A stretch of 64,000 nt of DNA from Siphonodentalium dalli (taxonomy: Eukaryota > Mollusca > Scaphopoda > Gadilida > Siphonodentaliidae), in contig CP136064.1 of NCBI GenBank assembly GCA_032622095.1, positions 174,290,310 through 174,354,309 on the forward strand. The letters are read 5' to 3'. The notes under the pieces were generated by a model, which did not search any database, was not told the DNA's origin, and saw only the letters and a list, made by a program, of their open reading frames with translations. Position 1 is the stretch's first letter, and each line of letters opens with the position of its first letter. Shown piece by piece: positions 8,901 to 17,040 of this stretch. A program made the position numbers and the translations under genes.

Positions 8901-11700
8901 GCTCAATAAATACTGGAGGCTATAACAAACTGCGCAGTAGAATATCGCTGAATGGACGAGTATGAGATGAGCCTAAATGCAATTGTGACTTTGTTTAAAG
9001 GCCCACTTAATTTTCGAGTCATTAATTTTTTATAGTATATACGGTTTTAATAACAATTTATGCCATAAAATTTGAATAAACTACTATAATTCATCACCAT
9101 TTGAAAGGCAGAATACTTCTATCTCCTAGTTTGAAACACCTTCAAAATACCGCGTCGTATATCTAGCAATTAGCAACCAACATGTCCTCCTCGGCTTTCC
9201 ATAGATTTCAACGTAATTTGATACCTATGGGTATTTGTGTCCGGGAAGTGTTTTGAACGGGTCAAATCGTGACCCCGACCTGACCTTGACCTTTAAAACT
9301 GTCAATGCAAGGTCAATTTGGGTAAAACGGACAAATTTCGGCGAAATTTGATACTAGGGATACTTTGGTCTGAGGAGAGTTTTGAACGGGTCAAATCGTG
9401 ACCTCGGCCTGACCTTGACCTTCAATATGGCCAATCAAAGGTCAACTCGGATAAAACGGATAGATTTCGACGAAATTTGATACCTATGGGTACTTTTGTC
9501 GGGGGGGGGGGGTGTTTTGGACGGGTCAAATCATGACTCTGACCTTACCTTGACCTTCAAAATTGTTAATTAAAGGTCAAGTTGGGTAAAACGGACGGAT
9601 TTCGACGAAATTTGATACCTATGGGTAGTTTTCTACGGGTGGGGGTGTTTTGGACTGGACAAATCATGACCCTGACCTGACCTTGACTTTCGAAATAGTC
9701 AATTGAAGGTCAAATCGCACCTTTCACCGGAAAGCAGATGTGAAACAGCCCGGGTGAAGTCGGGCCTATCAGCTTGTGTAATAAAGAAGACAGTTTGATG
9801 AAAGTAATGTATGCCACGAGAAACGGGAAAACTTGAAATATGGAAGTACGCAAATTTCCCGCATAAAATTTGAAAGCTAGTTTATAGAATAATTGTATTA
9901 TTATTTATATTTATGGCTAATAATACGATCTTGGTGGCGTTACCATTTCTGACTATGGTTTTCTTGTCACTTACTGGTACTCGTTCTTCTTCTCAGGCTA
10001 AGGTTGGCTAAACTGAATGAAGAGATGAAAGCATCAGATTCATTTGGAAATCCAGGTGAGTTTTAAAATCCAAATCAAATTCACATACTACTGTAAAATC
10101 CTTTTAATTCGTGGGGGTCTATTATTTATTGATTTCGTGGTTTGGGCCACCCATGAAATCAATACCCAACAAAATATTGACTCTTGAGTTGGTAGAGCAA
10201 TTATCAATATGCGAGATGGAAACAATGAATCTAACAATGAATTTAACCATTTTCTTGCTATATACTCATTGACGAGTAGTTCCTTAACCCTTTACCCAAC
10301 AGAACGGCCCTGTGCCAATGCATTCTCTTATATATGCGAGTCGACCATAGGTCGCCTCGCATATATAAGAGAATGCATTGGCTTAACACATTAAAAATTA
10401 TAAAATTGTTAAAGAATGTAAGAAAAAATGGTAAAAAGTGTTAAAAAATTTTTTTTTTTAGGCCAATGCATTCTCTTATATATGCGAGGCGACCTATGGT
10501 CGACTCGCATATATAAGAGAATGCATTGGCACAGGGCATAACTGTAACTATCACAATGTGGTCAAGGAGCCGGTTCCAATGATATCCATATTTGTATGGT
10601 TTTATTGAGACAGACCGAAGATATTTTAGGCTGTTGAAGCTTTATTTGGCTGGTTTTGGCCGGTTTGTTGGGTAAAGGGTTAAGGATATGTTCACAAGAA
10701 ACAAAAGTTTGTTGAACTTATTATCTGAATATTTCCCATCAAAGAATATGAATGTATTAGCTTTTCATGTGTTTGTCGTCTGTCTTATTATCTGAACATC
10801 CCTCCAAATGAATAATAGACCATTCCAATGTATACATTTACAACTGAATGGGAGAATCGATTTAGTAAAGAAATGTTTACAGATCTATTCAAGGTCCTAA
10901 CCATTTATGTGATGACAAATTTTTATATAATTCAGTGGAATGTCTCAATGAAATATGATTCGAACTACATGTCAATAATCTGTCTATGTAAACATACTCT
11001 CAGAGTCATACTGAGTCTATCGTAGTCTTGTCGAAATGACATTTCCTGGAAGCGAGCAGACTTCCCCCAAATCACACCACACCGTGTTACGTTAATCGAT
11101 TCAATTTTACACTTTTATCTTGGAACTACTAATAGTGAGTTCTGATTGGCGCTACTGACGTGGATTCCCATGGATCGGAGAAATAGAAAGTATATGACAA
11201 GTAATCAGACCCATTATTTATTATTTTTAGCCATGCAAGTCCTTAGAATTATCTTAAATATTGTTGATATATTGGAGACAATATAAAATCTGGAGCGCTG
11301 AATACAACCAAGCCTGCAAATATGGTGTGTCATTTTGTATACTATCCTGCACAGCAGGCTAGCATCACTAATTTCATCCTCTGGGGATGGGATATAGAAA
11401 CTTCCCAGAAGGGAAAAAGTAACTAAAAACAATGAAAATTTTAGACTATAGATACTTTCCAGAAGATGAGGCCTAAGCTGAATGAGGTTACCAGAGTTTA
11501 TTGATACAAAATTCACCATCTGGGTACCTCATTCTGCAAATGACAGACAAACTATTTGCCGGCTTGAATACAATGAAATATTTTGACCTTATTACATGTG
11601 AGTAACTTCTATTGCAGGTGATGAAACATTCAATGATGTCTTCAGAGACTTCACCAACATGGCATCAAACAATCCAGAGAAACTCAAAAGAAAGACTTGA
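2738..11700 (+). CDS. ACAP2: ACAP2-like Arf GTPase-activating protein, 3' part (six exons, C-terminal ankyrin repeats)
   Basis: Joined coding segments are 2738-2970, 3972-4081, 4822-4882, 6252-6301, 9997-10055 and 11618-11700 (about 197 residues, then TGA). Seen: all five introns have GT/AG ends and the phases fit (0, 2, 0, 2, 1). The product runs through an acidic Ser-rich linker, LLYKAAEARNLPVM, three ankyrin repeats (TPLMKVVETGSLAACEFLL; TPLHHATEHGNTGQVCQFI; DPLAIAVHAADADIVTLL) and a tail with FRDF and MASNNPEKL. Known: ACAP1-3 proteins are BAR-PH-ArfGAP-ankyrin proteins that stimulate GTP hydrolysis on Arf6 at endosomes and the plasma membrane, and the ACAP2 ankyrin repeats bind Rab35. 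The order and tail resemble human ACAP2 as I remember it. Inferred: the BAR, PH and ArfGAP exons lie 5' of the window. Invertebrates usually have one ACAP, so orthology to ACAP1, 2 or 3 is not resolved. Confidence 0.93.
3238..3419. mobile_element. Palindromic mariner-type MITE in ACAP intron a
   Basis: The ends are CAGTAATGCCCTAAATAATC and its complement, and the arms pair almost to the centre, with a Tc1/mariner-like CAGT terminus. The right flank is TA (3420-3421); the left flank TG is probably a mutated TA. Other copies are at 15951 (half), 16633-16822 and inside the 4-kb elements at 43373, 43548, 51589 and 60019. Confidence 0.85.
3429..3886. mobile_element. hAT-type MITE, 458 bp, with 8-bp target duplication
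   Basis: The TIRs are CAGGCCTCAGAATA on the left and CAGGCCTCAAAATA on the reverse-complemented right. AATTGTTC flanks both ends (3421-3428 and 3887-3894), the 8-bp duplication typical of hAT elements. Each end carries a hairpin centred on GAATGAGGT(C/T)CCCAGA. It sits directly against the mariner-type MITE. Sister copies are at 11309-11566 and 17041-17499. Confidence 0.85.
3972..4081 (+). CDS. ACAP2: ACAP exon b: ankyrin repeats 1-2
   Basis: The acceptor AG is at 3970-3971 and the donor GTAAGT starts at 4082. It continues in phase from exon a with GSLAACEFLLLNGAKLDRKD and then the canonical ankyrin motif GRTPLHHATEHGNTG. It ends in phase 2, giving a Gly codon split across the intron. Confidence 0.93.
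4589..4772. mobile_element. TTAA-flanked hairpin element next to ACAP exon c
   Basis: The left end is TTAACCCTTCCATGACTGGA and the right end is the near complement, CCCGTCATGAAAGGGTTAA. The interior carries one arm of the shared hairpin core (GCCAATGCATTCTCTTATAT, 4636-4660) and the other arm is lost. The right end lies about 50 bp upstream of the exon c acceptor. Confidence 0.75.
4681..4782 (+). repeat. 51-bp exact tandem duplication
   Basis: The 51-bp unit starting AGAGAGCCTCACCAGCGCAG at 4681 is repeated from 4732 with no differences seen. It duplicates the right end of the TTAA element with its TTAA flank, so the element now has two right ends (4718-4721 and 4769-4772). Confidence 0.9.
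4822..4882 (+). CDS. ACAP2: ACAP exon c: end of ankyrin repeat 2
   Basis: The acceptor AG is at 4820-4821 after a T-rich tract, and the donor GTGAGT starts at 4883. It encodes QVCQFIKRGADLSSQDSSGQ, matching the family's QVCLFLKRGA segment as I recall it, and ends in phase 0. Confidence 0.92.
4943..5005 (+). repeat. GGTCCGGTCC block, with an inverted partner at 5991-6003
   Basis: GGTCCGGTCCGGTCC occurs twice around 4943-5005, ending GCGGTCCGGTCCAC. The complement GTGGACCGGACCGG begins at about 5990. The two face each other across roughly 985 bp of ACAP intron c, which could be the termini of an old element. No target duplication is evident. Confidence 0.45.
5211..5343. repeat. Short inverted-repeat element (133 bp) in ACAP intron c
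   Basis: The left arm TAGGGTCAGTATGCATTTAT...AACATGGCAGTCAAC pairs with the right arm; the reverse complement of the right end starts CAGGGTGAGTATGCATTCAT. The arms are about 45 bp around a 40-bp loop. It is MITE-like, with family unknown and no clear target duplication. Confidence 0.7.
6252..6301 (+). CDS. ACAP2: ACAP exon d: ankyrin repeat 3
   Basis: The acceptor AG is at 6250-6251 after TTTTCTTCTTTC, and the donor GTAAGC starts at 6302. It encodes DPLAIAVHAADADIVT plus two bases of a Leu codon (phase 2). At 50 bp it is easily missed by open-frame searches. The short frame that starts upstream at 6227 is in a different register. Confidence 0.9.
6311..6900 (+). repeat. Dispersed repeat D, copy 1: TATACC hairpin, GTCC run and tandem ~162-bp modules
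   Basis: It begins with the hairpin TATACCCCC (6317) to GGGGGGTATA (ending about 6353), followed by GTCCGTCCGTCCGTC runs. Three modules carrying ATGAACCGATTT follow at 6425, 6589 and 6750 (spacing 164 and 161 bp), and it ends near GCACTCGAGTGC. It starts 10 bp inside ACAP intron d. Relatives lie at 18235 and 22896, and in reverse within the satellite array. Confidence 0.75.
6961..7392 (+). repeat. Dispersed repeat E, long copy
   Basis: AAACATACAATCAGAGTCAT at the start and GTGAGTTCTGATTGGCGCTA near the end are shared with 10989-11195. The copy at 10989 lacks about 220 bp of the middle (7000-7200 here). There is no coding potential and the class is unknown. Confidence 0.7.
7985..8760 (+). repeat. 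CCGAAGGTT minisatellite blocks within a duplicated segment
   Basis: TATTCCGAAGGTTC-type 14-bp units occur at about 7990-8050 and 8470-8600. Each is followed by a similar stretch (AGGTTAATTCTATATT...ATTAAATGTGATTTTG, about 8057-8260 and 8610-8750). The whole is a diverged tandem duplication of roughly 500-600 bp inside the 7791-9966 element. Confidence 0.75.
9211..9720 (+). repeat. ~130-bp tandem repeat, four copies
   Basis: AATTTGATAC recurs at 9215, 9345, 9474 and 9609, with GACCTGACCTTGACCTT and AAGGTCAA blocks in each unit. The units are clearly diverged from one another. It forms the tandem core of the 7791-9966 element and has no coding sense. Confidence 0.85.
9997..10055 (+). CDS. ACAP2: ACAP exon e: start of C-terminal tail
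   Basis: The acceptor AG is at 9995-9996 after a TTCTTCTTCTC tract, and the donor GTGAGT starts at 10056. It completes the split Leu codon and encodes LRLAKLNEEMKASDSFGNP, matching the LLRLARMNEEM segment of the ACAP family, then ends in phase 1. A transposon end lies only 30 bp upstream (see 7791-9966). Confidence 0.9.
10284..10683. mobile_element. TTAA-flanked element (400 bp) with two perfect hairpin cores
   Basis: Perfect 18-bp ends, TTAACCCTTTACCCAACA and its complement. Two hairpins of about 69 bp (10314-10382 and 10462-10530) have near-perfect 33-34-bp arms starting GCCAATGCATTCTCTTATAT, and the second is in opposite register at its loop. It lies in ACAP intron e. The class is probably a piggyBac/Kolobok-type MITE on the basis of TTAA. 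Confidence 0.85.
10709..10868 (+). repeat. Dispersed repeat C, copy 1
   Basis: Shared with 16849-17026 and 17858-18039. Common blocks include TTCCCATCAAAGAATATGAA-like, GTTTGTCGTCTG, CCAAATGAATAATAGACC and GGGAGAATCGATTTAGTA. No ends are defined and the class is unknown. Confidence 0.65.
10989..11195 (+). repeat. Dispersed repeat E, internally deleted copy
   Basis: It matches both ends of 6961-7392 but lacks about 220 bp of the centre. The end block ACTACTAATAGTGAGTTCTG is nearly identical in both. Confidence 0.7.
11309..11566. mobile_element. hAT-type MITE, shorter sister of 3429-3886
   Basis: The ends are CAAGCCTGCAAATA and, reverse-complemented, CAAGCCGGCAAATA. The flanks AATACAAC (11301-11308) and AATACAAT (11567-11574) agree at 7 of 8 bases, fitting an 8-bp hAT duplication. 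It retains both GAATGAGGT-type hairpins but has lost interior sequence. It lies about 50 bp upstream of the terminal exon acceptor. Confidence 0.78.
11618..11700 (+). CDS. ACAP2: ACAP terminal exon f
   Basis: The acceptor AG is at 11616-11617. It encodes GDETFNDVFRDFTNMASNN followed by PEKLKRKT and TGA at 11698-11700. The family tail (DETYQDIFRDFSQMASNNP, from memory) is matched closely. The last residues after PEKL are short compared with vertebrate ACAP2. The 3' UTR is not delimited: a hAT-type element starts 46 bp after the stop, and I see no compelling polyadenylation signal before it. Confidence 0.93.
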
Positions 11701-11745
11701 TTTCAAAATTATGTATCGCAGAAAAACCACATCTGTGTCTGACGC

Positions 11746-12582
11746 TAGTGTTGAAACAACTAGTGAATTTCAAAGTCGACTAGTCAAGGCCCAAAAGTCG
11801 CGTTGTGTCGACTGATGCAATGACGGTCTATTGCGTAGCGCATTTCCCTGCATAGACACCAATTTATTTTGGGAAATAATACAGTAACATCTTGATATTT
11901 ATCCAACACACTGAATGTAATTATATGTGGTGGATAATGATTAGAAACACGATCATTTATACAGGTTTTAAATTTAATATCAGCGTTCGAGATTTCGTTT
12001 AGTCACGTGATCACCAATAAACCGGTGTCGAGCGGTGTCACTATAAAATGTTAATGTTCCAACTAAATACGCCCTATAGAATAGGCTACGTTGTAGAATA
12101 CGATAGCCAGTTCTTAATGTCAGTATCATTTATATACGGTAGCACCAATGACGTCACCTGAAGTGACCTTCACACAGCGTTGCATCATAACCCGACGGTG
12201 CGAGATCAATTGAAATATACAGTGTCAAGATCCAAGCGGTCTCCGACAAACGATCAAGCCACGTCAATCATTGCCATCATGTCGCAGTGATGTCTTTGAC
12301 CTCAAACGACGAGTGAGACATTGTGTTGTCAATTTCATTAATAGTCAGGTCACCGTGTGTGTCTATTCTAGTAACACTGTCAATTCTGGGTGCCACCAAA
12401 CGTTATACTTACCGTAACTTACGCGCAGTTACCATCGTTTATGCCCGAATCGATCTTGAAATCTATATCGATCTTGAAAACGTTATACATGTAACTAATA
12501 CACTATATTCCGACTAGTCGACGGCAAAATTCAGAGTCGACGTTCTGACATTTCAGCTAGTCGATTAATCGTTTCAACCCTA
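11746..12582. mobile_element. hAT-type element (837 bp) just after the ACAP stop codon
   Basis: The left end is TAGTGTTGAAAC and the reverse-complemented right end is TAGGGTTGAAAC. A perfect 8-bp duplication TCTGACGC flanks both (11738-11745 and 12583-12590). Subterminal AGTCGACTAGTC motifs occur on both sides. There is no transposase-length frame, so it is non-autonomous. It begins 46 bp after TGA at 11700, so it is probably transcribed as part of the ACAP 3' UTR. Confidence 0.88.
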
Positions 12583-12590
12583 TCTGACGC

Positions 12591-13680
12591 CACAATGTTC
12601 AAGGATATTCAATCAAAAGAATGTGGAGTAACGTTCCCGCCAGTTCTCCAGGAAGAAATGCTACATACCTTCAAGCCTCAAATTAAGCTGATAATGTCAT
12701 GCTTCTGCCATGTTCGGGATCATAATATGCTGATAAATTCATTCCTATACATATGGATTTTATATGCCCCAGAATGAATTATGGAATTAAAGATATTTTA
12801 TCAACATTCCACAGGTTTGTTAAATGGATGCTCTTTTATGTTGCATCGGGAAGAAACTAACAGATATATGCTTTATGCTGGAGAGAAAAAGATATTGTTC
12901 TCTATGTAGTGATATTTCTATAACTGACTTAAATCTTTGCAAGGCATACATTTTCTTAGAAGATATCATTTATTGATTAGCCTATACTGATTCCAGACTG
13001 ACAGAGGTGAGCAAAGCCATAATAAATACGGTTTGTTTCCAGTCACCCGACCTGTTCATCCCAAAAGGCACCTACCCAAATTATTTTGTTGTCCTTGTCA
13101 AGAAAGTTGTTTTTTTTTGTGCACCCACTGTAAATGCAGCAGACATGTATACAAATAATTGCACTTATCACTCATCCTGATAAAAAAAATTCATTTCAAC
13201 ACTTCAAACATATTGACTTGTCTCTGCATATACAGCCTTTCAAAAAAAGGTTTAATACCTACCTACATACCAGGGGGTCGATATAATTAAAAAAATTTGT
13301 ATAGCATTTTGCAGTACTGGTAGATATTGTATAGCATTTCCTACCAATACATGGTTTTTCAATGTGAATTGGTTAGCAGCAATTGCAAATTGCAATGCGA
13401 ATCCAGTTAAATCGAGCCATTCTACATACCCACATGGAAAAATATGGATATTGCGACTGCAAACAATTATTTTAATAGCGGCCCAATTGATATTTTTAAT
13501 TTGAGGCCTGAAGATTTTGAAGCGTTAATATAGTTAGGGCTCAATGGTCTTTCATGGAGTACTCATTGAAATGGAAGAGATTGCTGCAATTTTTTAATCA
13601 GCAGAAATCAGACAATACTGTCTGCTGGCATTATACTTCTCAGATAGCTGTGCCTGTGACAAAATGACCACTTATATGCC
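12591..13680. other. Non-coding, probable ACAP 3' UTR remainder then intergenic
   Basis: No gene or clear repeat. The first part continues the sequence interrupted by the hAT-type element. An AATAAA hexamer is seen at 13021-13026, which could serve for polyadenylation, but nothing else supports it. Confidence 0.4.
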
Positions 13681-13907
13681 TTAACCCTTTGAGTGCCAGG
13701 GGCCGATCTCATCGGCCCTAAACCTACAAAATAAGTCTGTTAAAGAATATAAGAATAAATTATTAAAATTGTAAAAAAAAATTGTTAGGCCAATGCATTC
13801 TCTTATATGTGCGAGGCGACCTATGGTCGACTCACATATATAAGAGAATGCATTGGCACAGGGTATATGGGTTGATACAAAAATCGACCTGGCACTCAAA
13901 GGGTTAA
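13681..13907. mobile_element. TTAA-flanked hairpin element (227 bp)
   Basis: Perfect 20-bp ends, TTAACCCTTTGAGTGCCAGG and its complement. One hairpin core (13789-13857) is almost identical to those at 10314 and 10462. A second short inverted pair, GGCCGATCTCATCGGCC, lies just inside the left end. It is the most intact single-hairpin member. Confidence 0.87.
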
Positions 13908-14050
13908 ACATCCTCACAATCTCTAACCATTTCACCAATGTAATCACCATGTCATTTTACGACTATATGACCAAAATAATTTCATAGAGTTTTTTATGCC
14001 TAATTGTCTTAGATCAAATCTAAGATATTTCACTCATATGGACCGATAAT

Positions 14051-14926
14051 CCAAGTCTGCTCGAACTAAAACCAGCTAAGATATTTGATCCCTATAGGCT
14101 TTATATGACATGAGTTACGCTTTAGTGACCAGCTCACAATTAAATGTAATCAAATATCACAATTGCGACAATAAACGTGATTATTCCATAGAAGATATAT
14201 TTGTTCTGAACACCACATCAATTGTCAATTGAAAGTGGTAATTTAATGTGAAAAAAAGACAATTGCAACAGTGTTTTAAAAAATAAAGTATGCAAACTCA
14301 ATTGAACTCACGAAGTGACATTGGCAAATTCCGGCGAAAATATTCTTGCAATAAAGTAAACATAAACAAAACCATGTGGTCGTTAATTGAATTAATTCTA
14401 TCACTTTTTTGTAAATTGCCTATATATATCGTGAGACACTCCATTCAAATAATGTATAACTAATAAGTAATATACGACACCTACAATTGGGTGCACACAT
14501 AATAGTGATGGAATATATTAACAGCACACGATGTTGAGTAAGGTGTATTCGATTGTTTGGGTGCATTCGGTTGATGACATAGAAGCCGAACTTAGCCAAG
14601 TACATTATGGAACACTTCGGCTTTCAGTTAAAACATAAACAAACCAATGTTAGTCCTTAAACTGGAATATTCTATGTGTAATTTAACATGAAAGTTAGAT
14701 TATTATACACCATTATGACCATAAGATGTCACTCTTTCCTATATATATATATATATGTATAGCATCAGGTATTGATTTGTTAGGTGAAATCGAGTAAAAT
14801 AGACAATTCCCGCCACCAACCCTGGACGTAACTCATGTCATATAAAGCCTATGGGGACGTTCTCATACTAAAATTAGCATTTCGCTATCACAATATCTTA
14901 GCTGGTTTTAGTACGAGCAGACTTGG
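14051..14926. mobile_element. Inverted-repeat element (876 bp) between 13-bp direct repeats
   Basis: The left end CCAAGTCTGCTCG, continuing ACTAAAACCAGCTAAGATAT, is matched in reverse at the right (14891-14926) with one mismatch over about 35 bp. A second block, GGCTTTATATGACATGAGTT, is also inverted (about 14097 and 14830). ATGGACCGATAAT flanks on both sides (14038-14050 and 14931-14943). The class is unknown; a 13-bp duplication is long for the common superfamilies. Confidence 0.72.
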
Positions 14927-14943
14927 ACTAATGGACCGATAAT

Positions 14944-15950
14944 AAATACAATAAATCACTTGTTTTGACAGAAATTCCTGAAATTGTTCAAGGCATTAAA
15001 TATACCATTCCAAAAACTTTACATGTAATGGATTGTCCCAAATATTAGCTAAAATGACACCTGAATTAGTTTACATTTCTGGTAGAATAGTAAAAAAGTC
15101 ATCATTTCACTAAATATCTTAGTAGAAAAAAGAGGAAAAAAACTAAATATTCCTCCACAAGATTTATGCTTCTTTCAGTTTTATATGAAATTAATTTGCT
15201 GCGATCATAAAAAAACCTCATATTAAATTCAAGGATTTTCTATAGCCTGTTGGCATTTGTATTTTTTATCCACATTTTGACATTATTTGTGATATGTTTG
15301 TGACGTTTCTACACATCTCAGTTCGTAGAACTACTCATTGAGATTACACCTCACTCTGTTAGGTCATGACATAAAATACTTCACCATGTTTTCTTGTATT
15401 GTCGCAGGTTGTGCCAGTGCTTTGTCTCAGTTTCAGTATTATTCAATCATACTTTATCATGATATATGCTAATCACAGGGGTATTTGTGTATAATTAGAC
15501 TACTATAATACGTCAGAAAACATTTCATCTATCTGACCGATAAATAATAATTTTTATGCAGAAATTGACTGACTAACATCTCAATGCATAGTCGCTTTTT
15601 ATAAAAAAAAAACTGTAGTGAAAATTTCACTCAATTATACAGCGCGATTAAAAACATTTTTCATATCCAGTAAATGATGGTTCCCATCGAGTCAATCCTG
15701 TTGTATTCATAGCTGTAATTGTTATTTTTGGGAAAGGTCTATTCTAGCCTTGCTCCCCAAAATTGGTCTTTGTCTCATATTATGAAAGTGTTTTGTATCA
15801 ACCTTCCACATTAGTTCTCTGCAAGTATTATAGTCAAGCCTGTATACCTTACCTACATATTACTCATATGCACCAATAACTATAGCTATGTTCACATAAC
15901 ATTTCCCCGGAAGCAGAATCATGGAATCGGAACTTGCAGCTTTCTGGCCA
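14944..15950. other. Intergenic, nothing recognised
   Basis: AT-rich sequence without a gene, repeat or RNA that I can support. Confidence 0.5.
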
Positions 15951-16140
15951 ACAGTAATGCCCTAAATAATCGACTCCTTAACCACACCAGAATTATGGGT
16001 AATTTTTCAGGATTTAGTCGGAAATATGGCTTGTAGCCATTTATCGGAAAGCTCTCATTGGCCTAACAATATTTACCTTGACCTTGTAAGCCAGTGTATT
16101 CTCATATATGCAAGGCTCCCCATGGTTATTCACACACATA
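15951..16140. repeat. Half of a mariner-type MITE joined to a reversed hairpin-core fragment
   Basis: 15951-16058 matches one arm of the TA-flanked palindrome (ACAGTAATGCCCTAAATAAT onward), and the other arm is missing. It runs directly into sequence matching the reverse complement of about 2411-2520 (CCTAACAATATTTACCTTGA). A second insertion or a deletion has joined the two. Confidence 0.7.
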
Positions 16141-16632
16141 AGACAATCCATCTTTAATGATGCAGGTTAATAACTCTCCTATAATGAGATATTGCATGCA
16201 AAAACCATTGTTATGTAAACATTACCGATAAAAGTCCAATTCATCCAATAAAGATACGAAAGTTTAATCAGAACTTAACAGTAAACATTGGAAAATGTCA
16301 CAGCATTGAAAAATATTCAGAAAATCATATTCAGACTAAAACAGTTTAACTTAACACACGTTTAGCAATATTCACTATCAGTTTTGTTAACATAATGGTT
16401 TCAACATGCAATATTTTGTTTTTGGAGAACTATCAATATTAATGAATAATAAAGAGCAAATCTATTTCGCCATGTTCTTCTTAGTGGTGATGTTTTTTTT
16501 TACATAATTATATATTGTTTGCACATTTACCCTGGGTCGCTTTAAGGATGAACCGATCTATAACCAAGACTGAGTTCACTTGCTTCTCTCTCATCTGGTG
16601 GTAGCCATTTTCTGAAATACTCATTTTATGAG

Positions 16633-16822
16633 TACAGTAATGCTCTTAATTAATCGACCTCTTAACCACAGCAGAATTATGGGTAACTTTTCAGGATTTA
16701 GTCGGAAATATGGCTTGTTACCATTCATCGGAAAGCTCTCGGCCATATTTCCGACTAAATCCTGAAAAGTTACCCATAATTCTGCTGTGGTTAAGAGGTC
16801 GATTAATTAGAGCATTACTGTA
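16633..16822. mobile_element. Full palindromic mariner-type MITE
   Basis: It runs from TACAGTAATGCTCTTAATTA to its complement, with TA at both outer edges (16633-16634 and 16821-16822). The arms pair over nearly their whole length around CATCGGAAAGCTCTC. Confidence 0.87.
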
Positions 16823-16848
16823 ATTCCCTTATAGGAAATTTTCAGATA

Positions 16849-17026
16849 TAAAGTTTAACGAACATTTCCCACCAATGAATAGTAATCCTTCTGCACTTCT
16901 ACTCTCTTTTTGTTTGTCTGTGTCGTCTGCTCATTTTCCTGAATACCCCTTCAAATGAATAGTAGACCATATATTATAATGTACTGTTATAACTGGGTGG
17001 GAGAATCCATTTAGTATATAAAGGGT
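16849..17026 (+). repeat. Dispersed repeat C, copy 2
   Basis: Shares CCACCAATGAATA, GTCGTCTG, AAATGAATAGTAGACCAT and GGGAGAATCCATTTAGTAT with copies at 10709 and 17858. Confidence 0.65.
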
Positions 17027-17040
17027 TAACTGCCTGCAAA

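Larger units (their letters stand above)
7791..9966 (-). mobile_element. Reverse-oriented member of the TAA-flanked asymmetric element family, ACAP intron d
   Basis: The right edge, read on the minus strand, starts CAAGAAAACCATAGTCAGAA and stays similar to the start of the 4-kb element at 41704 for about 75 bp. The left edge (CGCCACCGTAGTGTGGTGTT at 7791) matches the complement of the other end (45826 backwards). TTA precedes it at 7788-7790; TCA follows at 9967-9969, probably a mutated TTA. The interior differs from the 4-kb copies and carries minisatellites. At 2.18 kb with no open frame of note, it is non-autonomous. Confidence 0.75.

Noticed and set aside
14734-14760. TA microsatellite
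   Set aside because: An ordinary short (TA)n run of about 8-10 units with no further significance.
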